Origin: JBMFOH01 sp049969715 [NCBI: bacterium]
GTDB taxonomy: Bacteria; DUMJ01
Length of the DNA stretch: 64,000 nt
Reading direction: 5' to 3'
Assembly: GCA_049969715.1 (NCBI GenBank)
Contig: JBMFOH010000003.1
Span: 43,666-107,665 of the forward strand
The notes under the pieces: generated by a model
Databases searched by the model: none
What the model was told of the DNA's origin: nothing
What the model saw: the letters and a program-made list of their open reading frames with translations, nothing else
Made by a program: the position numbers and the translations under genes
Part shown: positions 20,239 through 29,249 of the stretch, piece after piece
Layout: each line of letters opens with the position of its first letter
Numbering within the stretch: position 1 is the first letter of the stretch

Positions 20239-21563
20239 TGGATTATATACCTCTTTCAGAAGAAGACATAAAATTTATCCTTGATACCTTGGGTTTAGAG
20301 GATATTGATAGTCTTTTTTCTGATATCCCTAAAGAGATAAAATTACAGAGGGTTATGAACCTTCCTAGTGGTATTAAAGAAATAGAGTTAGTAAAAGTGA
20401 TAGAAGATTTATCAAGGATGAATAAAACTACGTCTAACTATCTCTGGTTTGTAGGAGGAGGATGTTATAGGCATTTTATCCCTCAGGCATTAAATGAAGT
20501 TAGTCATAGACAAGAATTTTATACCTCTTATACACCATATCAACCTGAGCTTAGTCAAGGGACATTACAGGCATTATTTGAATATCAGTCTATGCTTTGT
20601 AGCTTATTACAGATGGAAGTAACTAATGATTCTATATATGACGGTGCTACAGCTACTGTTGAGGCAATGTTTATGGCGTCTGATATAACAAAGAGACGCA
20701 AGGTCCTAGTAGCTCGTTCTCTACATCCTGAGTATAGGACTATACTAAACACATATGCAATTTCAAAGGATATAGTCATAGAAGAGGTCCCTTTTGATCA
20801 TTCTACTGGGAGGATAGAAATGAATATCTTAGGGGAAAAGATAAAAGATGCAAGTTGCTTTATATTTCAAACCCCAAACTTTTTTGGAGTGGTAGAAGAT
20901 GTGATGGTGTTAAAAGAGATAGTGCATAGAGAAGGAGCTCTTCTTGTCCCTGTAATTGTGGAACCACTTTCACTAGCAATTTTGAAACCTCCTGGAGAAT
21001 ATGAGGCAGATATAACTAGTGGGGACTTACAGTCATTTGGTTTGGGTATGAGATTTGGAGGTCCTACTGTTGGCTTTCTTGCTACAAAAAAGGCCTACAT
21101 TAGGAGGCTCCCAGGGAGGATTGTTGGTCTTACTAATGATTCTGAAGGGAAACCAGCATATGCCTTTGTCTTACAGACGAGAGAACAGCATATAAGAAGG
21201 GCTTCTGCCACATCCAATATATGTTCTAATGAGGCACTCTGCGCTATAAAGGTAGCTATATATCTTTCTCTTATGGGAGAGGAAAATCTGAAATCCTTGG
21301 CATGGAGAAATTATAATCTAGCTTTAATAGCTCATAATGAACTTGGCAGTTATTTTGACGCTCCATTCTTTAATGAATTTTTGGTCAGGGTAAAAGACTT
21401 TGCACCAAAGGTAAAGAATCTACTGAGAAGGAAAGGAATTATGATACTAGATCCTTCTAGATGGTACCCTGAATTGCAAGATGCAGTACTTCTAACCTTT
21501 ACTGAGATGAATACTGCCTCTGAAGTTGAACTTCTTGTCGAGGAGATAAGATCGTATGTATGA
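20238..21563 (+). CDS. gcvPA: Glycine dehydrogenase (decarboxylating) subunit 1
   Basis: The 441-residue protein is the N-terminal half of a split P protein; with GcvPB it decarboxylates glycine and loads the aminomethyl group onto GcvH. Typical stretches are FVGGGCYRHFIPQALNEV, YTPYQPELSQGTLQALFEY and YDGATATVEAMFMA. It overlaps gcvPB by 8 nt. The split form is usual in Firmicutes, Thermotogae and archaea. Confidence 0.95.
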   Translation: MDYIPLSEEDIKFILDTLGLEDIDSLFSDIPKEIKLQRVMNLPSGIKEIELVKVIEDLSRMNKTTSNYLWFVGGGCYRHFIPQALNEVSHRQEFYTSYTPYQPELSQGTLQALFEYQSMLCSLLQMEVTNDSIYDGATATVEAMFMASDITKRRKVLVARSLHPEYRTILNTYAISKDIVIEEVPFDHSTGRIEMNILGEKIKDASCFIFQTPNFFGVVEDVMVLKEIVHREGALLVPVIVEPLSLAILKPPGEYEADITSGDLQSFGLGMRFGGPTVGFLATKKAYIRRLPGRIVGLTNDSEGKPAYAFVLQTREQHIRRASATSNICSNEALCAIKVAIYLSLMGEENLKSLAWRNYNLALIAHNELGSYFDAPFFNEFLVRVKDFAPKVKNLLRRKGIMILDPSRWYPELQDAVLLTFTEMNTASEVELLVEEIRSYV

Positions 21564-22977
21564 GCCATCTATCTTTGAAAAAAGACGAGGAAGGTCTACA
21601 GAATATGCAGAAAAAACAACTCCAGATCCATCTTTTCCTGTAGAATTTAGAAGAGATACGCCCCTTGGTCTTCCTATGTTAGGAGAATCCGAGGTAGTAA
21701 GACATTTTATAAATCTATCCAGATTCAACTATTGTATAGACAATGGGCTTTATCCTTTAGGGTCTTGTACTATGAAGTATAATCCAAAGGTAAATGAGTT
21801 TTTAGCAGAAGACTGCTCTTTCATAGATATACACCCTTATATGGACGAAGAAGATGTCCAGGGAGCTTTAAAGATTTTATATGAATTGGAGGTAGCTCTT
21901 AATGAGATTACAGGGATGGATGCATTTACCTTTCAACCTGCAGCAGGGGCACATGGTGAACTTACAGGATTACTTATGGCTAGGGCGTATTTCAGAGAGA
22001 AAAAGGAGAAGAGGAGAATTGTTATAGTTCCAGACTCTGCCCATGGAACAAACCCTGCTAGTGCTAAGATGGCTGGCTTTGATGTGGTGGAGGTAAGGTC
22101 TAGTGACAAGGGTTTGGTTTCACCTGACCAGATTAAGCCCTTTCTCAATGAGGACCTTGCTGTTATTATGCTTACTAACCCAAATACCTTAGGTCTCTTT
22201 GAAGAGGATATATTAGAGATAGCTGAATTGGTACATAACGTTGGAGGTCTCTTGTACTATGATGGGGCAAATCTGAATAGTATAATAGGAATTGCAAGAC
22301 CAGGGGATATGAAGTTTGATATTATCCATTTGAACCTACATAAGACATTTTCTGCTCCTCATGGTGGAGGAGGCCCTGGTGCTGGTCCCGTTGGGGTAAA
22401 AAGAGAACTTATAGCTTTTTTACCTATCCCTAGAATAGTCTTTAAGGATGGTAGATATCTATTTGATTATAATTATCCAAAATCTATAGGCAAGGTAAAG
22501 TGTTTTTACGGTAATTTTTCTGTCCTTCTTAAGGCATACTTTTATATAAGGCTCCTTGGAAAAGAAGGGCTAAGAAGGGTAGGAGAGATATCTACACTTA
22601 ATGCTAACTATTTACAGAAGAGACTAAGTAATATTATAGAGATACCATACAAAGGATTGTGTAAGCATGAATTTGTGGCTTCAGTAAGGTCTTTGAAGTC
22701 TTATGGGATAAAGGCATTAGATGTAGCTAAGAGAATTGTAGATAAAGGATTTCATCCACCTACTATATATTTCCCACTAATAGTAGAGGAAGCTCTTATG
22801 ATAGAGCCTACGGAGACTGAGTCATTAGAGACTATGGATAGATTTGTAGATATAGTCAAAGAGGTGTTAGAGGAAGCGAAAAGATCCCCTGAACTTCTAA
22901 AGGAATCTCCTCTAAATTCTCCAGTAAGACGGGTAGATGAGGCAAAGGCTTCTAGAGAGCTAAGGGTGATATGGTAG
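21556..22977 (+). CDS. gcvPB: Glycine dehydrogenase (decarboxylating) subunit 2
   Basis: The 473-residue C-terminal half of the split P protein carries pyridoxal phosphate on Lys263 (LNLHKTFSAPHGGGGPGAG). GSCTMKYNP, SAHGTNPASAKMAGF and the late PPTIYFPLIV motif are characteristic. It is the last gene of the operon, ending seven bases before the PBP gene, so transcription may continue. Confidence 0.95.
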   Translation: MYEPSIFEKRRGRSTEYAEKTTPDPSFPVEFRRDTPLGLPMLGESEVVRHFINLSRFNYCIDNGLYPLGSCTMKYNPKVNEFLAEDCSFIDIHPYMDEEDVQGALKILYELEVALNEITGMDAFTFQPAAGAHGELTGLLMARAYFREKKEKRRIVIVPDSAHGTNPASAKMAGFDVVEVRSSDKGLVSPDQIKPFLNEDLAVIMLTNPNTLGLFEEDILEIAELVHNVGGLLYYDGANLNSIIGIARPGDMKFDIIHLNLHKTFSAPHGGGGPGAGPVGVKRELIAFLPIPRIVFKDGRYLFDYNYPKSIGKVKCFYGNFSVLLKAYFYIRLLGKEGLRRVGEISTLNANYLQKRLSNIIEIPYKGLCKHEFVASVRSLKSYGIKALDVAKRIVDKGFHPPTIYFPLIVEEALMIEPTETESLETMDRFVDIVKEVLEEAKRSPELLKESPLNSPVRRVDEAKASRELRVIW

Positions 22978-22984
22978 AAGTATT

Positions 22985-24844
22985 ATGAGGTTTATTAAGA
23001 CTATCATTCTTATATTAATTGTTATTATTTTGTCTACCATAATTATTGGAAGTATTGCTACTATAGTAGTCATTTTCCATTATCTGCCAAATCTACCGGA
23101 CCCTTCTACTCTTTTACATTATTCTCCGCCAGTAAAGACTACTATCTATGATACCAAGGGTGTTCCTCTGGCAGAATTATATGCAGAGAGGAGGGTTATA
23201 GTTCCTATATCTGAGATTCCAAAGAGTCTAAAGGATGCGGTTGTGGCTATAGAAGACGAGAGATTTTATTCTCATACAGGTATAGATATTAGAGGTATAT
23301 TAAGAGCCTTCTATAGAGACCTTACTTCTGGAGAATTGAAAGAAGGGGCAAGCACCATTACCCAGCAGTTAGCAAGAAATGTATTCCTCAGCCAAGAAAA
23401 GACTCCTTCTAGAAAGATAATGGAGATGCTTTTGGCTCTTCGTATAGAGACCGCCCTATCTAAAGAAGAGATACTTTATTTATATCTGAATCTTATATAT
23501 CTTGGAGAAGGCTGTTACGGAGTAGAATCGGCTGCAAGGACGTACTTTGGTAAGCATGTGAAGGACCTGACCCTTCCGGAGTGTGCCCTTATAGCTGGTC
23601 TTATAAGAGGACCAGAGATCTACTCCCCTTTCAAAAATAGAGAATTAGCCCTTAAAAGAGAAAGGGTTGTGCTTGATAAGATGCTTGATCTAGGTTTTAT
23701 AACTGAAAAGGAGTATAATAATGCTATAAAGGCTAAACTTATTTTTTCTGAAAATAAAGGTACCATCTGGAGGGCTCCATATTTTGTTGACTATGTGCTA
23801 AGTATAGTAAAGAATGACCTAGGATTTACTGATGTGGAGAAGGATGGCCTTAGTATCTATACCACTTTGGATTTAGACTTGCAGTCTCTGGGAGATGAGG
23901 TCCTGAGAGATACTCTCAATCAGGCACAATCTTACAGGGTTTCTCAAGGAGCATTAGTGATGATAGAGAATAAAACTGGATACATAAGGGTTATGGTAGG
24001 GGGAAGGTCCTATAAAGAAAGCCAGTTCAATAGGGCTGTTCAAGCTTTTAGACAACCGGGTTCTGCCTTTAAACCGTTTGTTTATACTGTTGCTATTGAA
24101 AAGGGGTGGAAACCAGAGGATACTATTGTAGATGAAAAGGTAAGTTATAAGGTAGGAGATAAATGGTGGACACCACAGAACTATGATAAAATCTTTAGAG
24201 GTACCATATCTTTGAAGGATGCACTAGCCTATTCTATAAATATACCTGCAGTGAAATTACTCCAACAGGTTGGAATAGATGATGTAATAAATCAGTCTAT
24301 AAAAATGGGTATTCCTTTAGATCCCCAATTAGATAGAAATTTGGCTATAGCTTTGGGGGGACTTACTAGAGGAGTTACCCCTTTACAGCTAGCTACTGCA
24401 TTCTCTGTGTGGGCAAATGAGGGGATTTTAATTAAACCAATTGCCATAAAACTTATAAAAGATAAGGATGGAAATACAGTGTATACATCTAAGGTCAAGT
24501 CAGATAGAGTGATGAACAAGGACGTTGCAGATACTATGATAGGAATGTTAGAGAATGTAATAAGGTATGGGACAGGCACGAGAGCAGATTGTGGATATCC
24601 TGCAGCTGGTAAGACTGGAACTACTAGTGATTATAGAGATGCCTGGTTTGTTGGATTTACTAAGCAGTTCACTGCCTGTGTATGGCTGGGGAATGATGAT
24701 AATACCCCTATGAAAGGGGTTACTGGAGGGATGTTCCCCGCTATAGCTTGGAGTAGATTTATGAAGAAAGCTTTGGTTGGGCTTCCACAGATACCTTTAT
24801 TAGAGAGTAATTTAAAGAAGGAGATGATAAACAGTGGTAAATAG
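22985..24844 (+). CDS. Class A penicillin-binding protein (transglycosylase/transpeptidase)
   Basis: The 619-residue bifunctional enzyme polymerises and crosslinks peptidoglycan. It has one N-terminal anchor helix (residues about 4-33), a GT51 domain with the catalytic Glu in EDERFYSHTGID (around residues 90-92) and STITQQLARN, and a transpeptidase domain with Ser360 and Lys363 (PGSAFKPF), SIN, and the KTG triad member at 543-545. It is of the PBP1A type. Its end overlaps the SIMPL gene by 11 nt. Confidence 0.93.
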   Translation: MRFIKTIILILIVIILSTIIIGSIATIVVIFHYLPNLPDPSTLLHYSPPVKTTIYDTKGVPLAELYAERRVIVPISEIPKSLKDAVVAIEDERFYSHTGIDIRGILRAFYRDLTSGELKEGASTITQQLARNVFLSQEKTPSRKIMEMLLALRIETALSKEEILYLYLNLIYLGEGCYGVESAARTYFGKHVKDLTLPECALIAGLIRGPEIYSPFKNRELALKRERVVLDKMLDLGFITEKEYNNAIKAKLIFSENKGTIWRAPYFVDYVLSIVKNDLGFTDVEKDGLSIYTTLDLDLQSLGDEVLRDTLNQAQSYRVSQGALVMIENKTGYIRVMVGGRSYKESQFNRAVQAFRQPGSAFKPFVYTVAIEKGWKPEDTIVDEKVSYKVGDKWWTPQNYDKIFRGTISLKDALAYSINIPAVKLLQQVGIDDVINQSIKMGIPLDPQLDRNLAIALGGLTRGVTPLQLATAFSVWANEGILIKPIAIKLIKDKDGNTVYTSKVKSDRVMNKDVADTMIGMLENVIRYGTGTRADCGYPAAGKTGTTSDYRDAWFVGFTKQFTACVWLGNDDNTPMKGVTGGMFPAIAWSRFMKKALVGLPQIPLLESNLKKEMINSGK

Positions 24845-25529
24845 ATTGATTTTAGTAGGAATTCTATTAGTATTTTTTCTTTCTGCTGCACTTACATTAG
24901 CCAATGCAGAGACAGAACATGGAAGAATATCTGTTAGTGGTACTGCTAAAGAGACGGTTATTCCTGATACCTCTCTTATGACATTTACTGTCACTGAGGT
25001 TAAACCGAAGGCAGATACTGCTATGAAGGATATAGCTTTTAAGACAAGTAAAATTATAGAGGCTTTAAAAGGTGTAGTCCCTCAGGATAATATTAAGACA
25101 AGTAACATATCCCTTTCTGCAGATTATACTTGGGAGGATAATAAACGGATATTCAATGGGTATAGAGTAACTGTTACAATATCTGTTAAGTCCTCTATTA
25201 GTGATGCAGGTAGAATCATCGATTTGGCATTTGGTAATGGTGTCACAGAGATGGGAGGAATAACTTACGAGTATTCGAAAGCAGATGAGTTGTCTCTAGA
25301 ATTGCTGAAAAAGGCAATGATTAATGCGCATAGACAGGCTGAAACCCTATTAAGTGTAGAGGAAGCAAAGGTAGGGAGGGTTATCTCTGTATCCTTACAG
25401 CAAGGAACTCCAACTATTCCTATATTTAAGACAACGACAGAGACTCTTAGTGCTCCTGAGATGCCTGTGCTTCCAGGTACTGAAGAGATAGGTGTGACAG
25501 TAAATGTTGTATATGAGATAGAAGAGTAA
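24834..25529 (+). CDS. Exported SIMPL-domain (DUF541) protein
   Basis: This 231-residue protein has a signal peptide (LILVGILLVFFLSAALTLANA) and a SIMPL/DUF541 fold (ISVSGTAKETVIPDTSLM, NISLSADYTWEDNKRIFNGY, ending VTVNVVYEIEE). Members are periplasmic or surface proteins of uncertain role, related to oxidative-stress protein YggE. The GTG start lies within the end of the PBP gene, and the pair is probably co-translated. Confidence 0.88.
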   Translation: MVNRLILVGILLVFFLSAALTLANAETEHGRISVSGTAKETVIPDTSLMTFTVTEVKPKADTAMKDIAFKTSKIIEALKGVVPQDNIKTSNISLSADYTWEDNKRIFNGYRVTVTISVKSSISDAGRIIDLAFGNGVTEMGGITYEYSKADELSLELLKKAMINAHRQAETLLSVEEAKVGRVISVSLQQGTPTIPIFKTTTETLSAPEMPVLPGTEEIGVTVNVVYEIEE

Positions 25530-25542
25530 GATTCCATTATGA

Positions 25543-25548
25543 TATAAT
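25543..25548 (+). promoter_or_regulatory. Extended -10 box just before rnhC
   Basis: TGATATAAT ends only three bases before the ATG at 25552. If transcription starts the usual 6-8 bases downstream of the hexamer it would fall inside the first codons, so either the start site is unusually close, rnhC is read from the upstream operon, or this is a chance AT-rich match. Recorded as ambiguous. Confidence 0.35.
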
Positions 25549-25551
25549 AAA

Positions 25552-26472
25552 ATGAAGTCAACTAGAGGTTATACCTGGAAAAATGTAGAAAGAAATGTGG
25601 CAAACGAGATTAGGTCTTCTCTATTGGAGAAAGGATGGAGGGAAGATTCAGCAAAGGATTGTAAGGAAGAATGGAGGATTAAGACTGAAGGTATTAATAT
25701 TGTATTCTACAAGAATGGGACATTTTTTATAAACTATTCTAATAGGTCCATTTTAGAATTTATTAGTATTTGGAGATTTATAAAGGATAGACTCGGAAGT
25801 AGGTATCTTTTGCCAGAGAAGGATACCCTTGTAGGTTTAGATGAAACAGGCAAAGGGGAAGTAATTGGGAGTATTATATTGGCTGGAGTAATGTTTCCGA
25901 AGGAGATATTCTTTGACCTGGACTTGAATATAGATAATATAGACACAAAATCTTCTCACAGCTTTGTCTATTGGGATAAGATTGGTAAAGAGATTATTAA
26001 TTTTTCTTCTCGAGGATTCACGTCTGTGGTAGAAAAGATACTTCCTTTCGAGATCGAGAATAATAATGTCAATAGAGTTATGGATGCTAGGTATAAGAAT
26101 ATTTTGTCTAGACTTATACAAGATACTCCTGCAGATAGATGCAGGATAGTGGTAGATGACTATGGACTTGGAAGCGAGTTCCTATGCTTTCTAGAAGATC
26201 TAAGGGCAAAGGGAGCAGATATATTTATCTCTACTAGATCCGAGGATAGTTTTCTTGAGACTAGGGTGGCATCTATCATAGCCAAATGGGAGCGTATGAG
26301 AGAACTCAAAGATATTAGTATTAATTTTGGAAGTGGCAATGTAGTTGATAGGACTACTGTTAATTGGTTAGAATCGTGGTATAGAGAACATAGAGACTGG
26401 CCATGGTTTGTTAAAAGGTCTTTTAGAACGATAAAGAGGATAGAAAAAAAATTTGAAGATGGAGGTATGTAA
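25552..26472 (+). CDS. rnhC: Ribonuclease HIII
   Basis: The 306-residue protein has an N-terminal TBP-like substrate-binding domain (residues 1 to about 85) and a type 2 RNase H core. DETGKGE (Asp97, Glu98) is the RNase HII/HIII active-site motif; the N-terminal extension and this form of the motif favour HIII. A second acidic pair sits at VVDDYG (residues 202-203). It removes RNA from RNA-DNA hybrids. No Shine-Dalgarno precedes the ATG, and the preceding gene ends 22 nt upstream. Confidence 0.85.
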   Translation: MKSTRGYTWKNVERNVANEIRSSLLEKGWREDSAKDCKEEWRIKTEGINIVFYKNGTFFINYSNRSILEFISIWRFIKDRLGSRYLLPEKDTLVGLDETGKGEVIGSIILAGVMFPKEIFFDLDLNIDNIDTKSSHSFVYWDKIGKEIINFSSRGFTSVVEKILPFEIENNNVNRVMDARYKNILSRLIQDTPADRCRIVVDDYGLGSEFLCFLEDLRAKGADIFISTRSEDSFLETRVASIIAKWERMRELKDISINFGSGNVVDRTTVNWLESWYREHRDWPWFVKRSFRTIKRIEKKFEDGGM

Positions 26473-26474
26473 CT

Positions 26475-27512
26475 ATGAAGGCTCAGGTTTTTTATGGACC
26501 TCAAGATATGAGATTAGAAGAGGTCCCGACCCCTACTCCTAAGGAAGGAGAGTTATTGTTGAAGGTAGAATCGTGTGCTATATGTGGGACAGATGTAAGG
26601 ATTTACTACTCAGGGCATCACAATGTAAAGCCTCCTCAAATTATAGGACACGAGATTTCAGCGGTAGTAGCAGAGATAGGAGATGGGGTAGAAGGTTATA
26701 GTGTTGGGGATAGAGTTACGGTAGTAACAGAGGTTGGATGTGGGAAATGTAAGTACTGTCTCTCAGGGAGGGTGAATCTTTGTACTAACTTTAGAGCTAT
26801 AGGATATAACTTCCCTGGTGGATATGCAGAGTATATGGTCCTTCCTCAGGAAGCTGTTAGACAGGGGAATGCTATAAAGATTCCTCAGGGAACAGATTTA
26901 GATGAGGTTACTCTTATAGAGCCTCTCTCCTGTGTTTTAAATGGGCAGGAGTATCTTGATATAGGTTTTACTGATACAGTAGTAGTGATAGGCTCAGGTC
27001 CTATAGGTTGCATGCATACTGCAGTAGCTAGAGCTAGAGGTGCAAATAAGATTATCCTAGCGGATATCCAGGCAAAGAGGTTAGAGATGGCAAAGCCTTT
27101 TGGGGCGGACCTTTTTGTAGATTCCTCCCAAGAGGATTTAGTGAAGATAGTAAAAGCGGAGACGGATGGTTTGGGGGCAGATGTAATAATTATAGCTGCT
27201 CCATCTGGCTCAGCTCAAGAGCAGGCCTTTCAGATGATAGCAAAGAGAGGAAGGATTAGCTTCTTTGGTGGACTTCCCGGGGATCGTCCTAATATTACTC
27301 TAAATAGTAATATAGTCCATTACAATGAGGTCTCTATATATGGGGCATATGCCTCAAGGCATTTCCAATACTACGAAGCAGCAAAACTTTTGTCTAGTAA
27401 AAGGGTTGACCTGGGGAAACTTATCACTCATAAGCTTCCCTTGGAGGACCTCGTAAAGGGTATAGAATTGGTAAGACAGGGAGAAGCATTAAAAGTTGTG
27501 GTAAAGCCATAA
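26475..27512 (+). CDS. Zinc-dependent medium-chain alcohol dehydrogenase
   Basis: The 345-residue enzyme belongs to the sorbitol/threonine dehydrogenase branch. Catalytic zinc ligands are Cys37 (CAICGTD), His59 and Glu60 (GHE); four structural zinc Cys residues are at 89, 92, 95 and 103 (CGKCKYCLSG then NLC). The Rossmann loop VVVIGSGPIG, followed by an Asp in ILADIQAKR, suggests NAD(H). The substrate cannot be read from sequence. It is followed after 42 nt by a class II aldolase, pointing to a small sugar or aldehyde pathway. Confidence 0.87.
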   Translation: MKAQVFYGPQDMRLEEVPTPTPKEGELLLKVESCAICGTDVRIYYSGHHNVKPPQIIGHEISAVVAEIGDGVEGYSVGDRVTVVTEVGCGKCKYCLSGRVNLCTNFRAIGYNFPGGYAEYMVLPQEAVRQGNAIKIPQGTDLDEVTLIEPLSCVLNGQEYLDIGFTDTVVVIGSGPIGCMHTAVARARGANKIILADIQAKRLEMAKPFGADLFVDSSQEDLVKIVKAETDGLGADVIIIAAPSGSAQEQAFQMIAKRGRISFFGGLPGDRPNITLNSNIVHYNEVSIYGAYASRHFQYYEAAKLLSSKRVDLGKLITHKLPLEDLVKGIELVRQGEALKVVVKP

Positions 27513-27554
27513 GATTCTTTTAATGAAAGAGGTCTATAGAAAGGAGAAAGTATT

Positions 27555-28226
27555 ATGGATGATTCAGTGGATATAAGAGCTCAACTGGTAAGATGGGGCA
27601 GAAGATTAGTAGACAGAGGGTTAGTTGTGGCTGCTGGGGGAAATATAAGTGCAAGGGTAGGGGATACTATGTTTATCTCACCTAGTGGATACTCTATAGG
27701 TGAAGCCACCGAGGATGACTATGTGCCAGTGGAAATAAGCACAGGTAAGATACTGGATGAATTCCCTCTTAGACCATCCTCGGAGGTTCTTATGCATCTA
27801 AGATGTTATAGGATAAGGGATGATATAAGGGCTATAGTTCATGTTCATCCGCCATTGCTTACTGGTATAATTAGTACGGGAGAGGTAGTAGTTCCCTTTA
27901 CTCCAGATGCAGTAGCCCTCCTTGGTAATCCTGCTATAGTAGAGTATATCCTTCCAACTACTGATGATTTAGCAAAGGTGGTAGAGAAAAAGATAATCTC
28001 AGCCGATGTTGTTTTTTTGAGAAACCATGGGGTAGTAACTGTTGGGGCAAATCTAAGAGAGGCCTGTTATAAAGCTGAGGTGGCTGAAGATACTGCTAAA
28101 TCCTTCCTTGCCAGCAAGATGGTTGGTAAGGTGAGATTATTTACTGAAGAAGAGATAGATGCTATTAAAAATCTGGGCTCTGAAAAGTATAGGCTAGAAT
28201 TGTTAAAGAAAATGGAGCAAAGTTAA
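27555..28226 (+). CDS. Class II aldolase (fuculose-phosphate/Ald2-like)
   Basis: The 223-residue protein is a zinc aldolase of the AraD/FucA family. Zinc ligands are His96 and His98 (IVHVHPP) and His158 (RNHGVV), and Glu77 is in the catalytic position. AAGGNISAR is the phosphate loop. Such enzymes cleave sugar-1-phosphates to DHAP and an aldehyde. It pairs with the upstream alcohol dehydrogenase, and mtnP and mtnA lie about 9 kb downstream, so a role in 5'-deoxynucleoside salvage is possible; fuculose or ribulose phosphate are alternatives. Confidence 0.85.
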   Translation: MDDSVDIRAQLVRWGRRLVDRGLVVAAGGNISARVGDTMFISPSGYSIGEATEDDYVPVEISTGKILDEFPLRPSSEVLMHLRCYRIRDDIRAIVHVHPPLLTGIISTGEVVVPFTPDAVALLGNPAIVEYILPTTDDLAKVVEKKIISADVVFLRNHGVVTVGANLREACYKAEVAEDTAKSFLASKMVGKVRLFTEEEIDAIKNLGSEKYRLELLKKMEQS

Positions 28227-28246
28227 TACCCTTTTTCTCCTGCCAT

Positions 28247-28275
28247 TGAAAAATTGATTTTATTATAGTAATATT
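28247..28275 (+). promoter_or_regulatory. Possible promoter of the ABC-2 exporter operon
   Basis: TTGAAA (28247-28252), 17 bp and TAATAT (28270-28275) precede a conventional leader with AAAGGAGG. The -10 match is imperfect, so support is moderate. Confidence 0.45.
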
Positions 28276-28301
28276 TAAGACGTCCAGAGAAAGGAGGAAG
28301 A

Positions 28302-29249
28302 ATGATAAGGACTGAGCATCTATATAAAAAGTATGAAAGTGTAGAGGCTGTGAAAGATCTAAACCTCTCTGTAGAGCCAGGAGAGATATACGGTTTCCTT
28401 GGTCCTAATGGGGCAGGAAAGACTACTACTATTATGATGATTCTAGGCATCGTTAAGCCTACGAGAGGTAAGATCTTGATATTCGATAGAGACCTCTATA
28501 GTGATTATTTTGGCATAAAACGTAGAATAGGGGTTGTCTCTGAAACTCAATATCTCTATGAGGATATGACTGCTTACGAATATTTATCTTTTTTCTGTGA
28601 CCTCTATGGGGTAGAGGACAAAGATAAAAAGATAGAAGAGTTACTTCACAGGGTAAATCTATATGAGAGAAAGGACGATCTGTTAGGTCATTACTCTCGA
28701 GGAATGCAACAGAAGATAGGTTTTGTAAGGGCTCTATTGATGGACCCGCAGTTACTTATACTAGATGAGCCTGTCTCAGGATTAGACCCTACTGGTATAA
28801 GAGAGGTGAGAGACCTCATTTTAGAGGAGAATAAGTTGGGAAGGACTGTCTTTATGTCTTCGCATATACTTTCAGAGGTAGAACGTATCTCTCATAGGGT
28901 CGGTATCCTCAATAAGGGGATGTTAGTAGCTGAGGATACGATGGATAATATTAAGAAGAAGTTGTCCAGTGAGGTAGAGATTGAATTAGAGGTAGAAGAT
29001 TTTGATGTTGAAAGTCAGAAAAGGTTAGAGGGATTACCCTTTGTAAATAGCCTGACCAAAGAGGATGGAAAATTTCTAGTTAGAGTCAAAGCGGACAAGG
29101 ATTATCGTAATGAACTTGTGAATTTCATATCCTCAAGTGGTGCTCATCTTAAAGAGATAAAGAGGAGAGAGATGAGTTTAGAGGAGGCATTCTTAACTAT
29201 TACAGAAAAAAATATCTCCCTATTCTCTAAAGAGGAGGCTGGAGAATGA
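28302..29249 (+). CDS. ABC transporter ATP-binding protein (ABC-2 exporter)
   Basis: The 315-residue ATPase has Walker A GPNGAGKTT, a modified signature (YSRGMQQK in place of LSGGQ), and Walker B LLILDEPVSGLDP. About 80 C-terminal residues form an accessory domain, as in many ABC-2 exporters (DrrA/CcmA-like). It should power the permease encoded next, which it overlaps by 4 nt. The strong AAAGGAGG start and the preceding promoter make it the first gene of the unit. Confidence 0.9.
   Translation: MIRTEHLYKKYESVEAVKDLNLSVEPGEIYGFLGPNGAGKTTTIMMILGIVKPTRGKILIFDRDLYSDYFGIKRRIGVVSETQYLYEDMTAYEYLSFFCDLYGVEDKDKKIEELLHRVNLYERKDDLLGHYSRGMQQKIGFVRALLMDPQLLILDEPVSGLDPTGIREVRDLILEENKLGRTVFMSSHILSEVERISHRVGILNKGMLVAEDTMDNIKKKLSSEVEIELEVEDFDVESQKRLEGLPFVNSLTKEDGKFLVRVKADKDYRNELVNFISSSGAHLKEIKRREMSLEEAFLTITEKNISLFSKEEAGE

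Noticed and set aside
28200-28245. Terminator after the class II aldolase
   Set aside because: A short stem (GGAG with CTCC) can be drawn, but it is weak and the T-run lies within the stem instead of after it.
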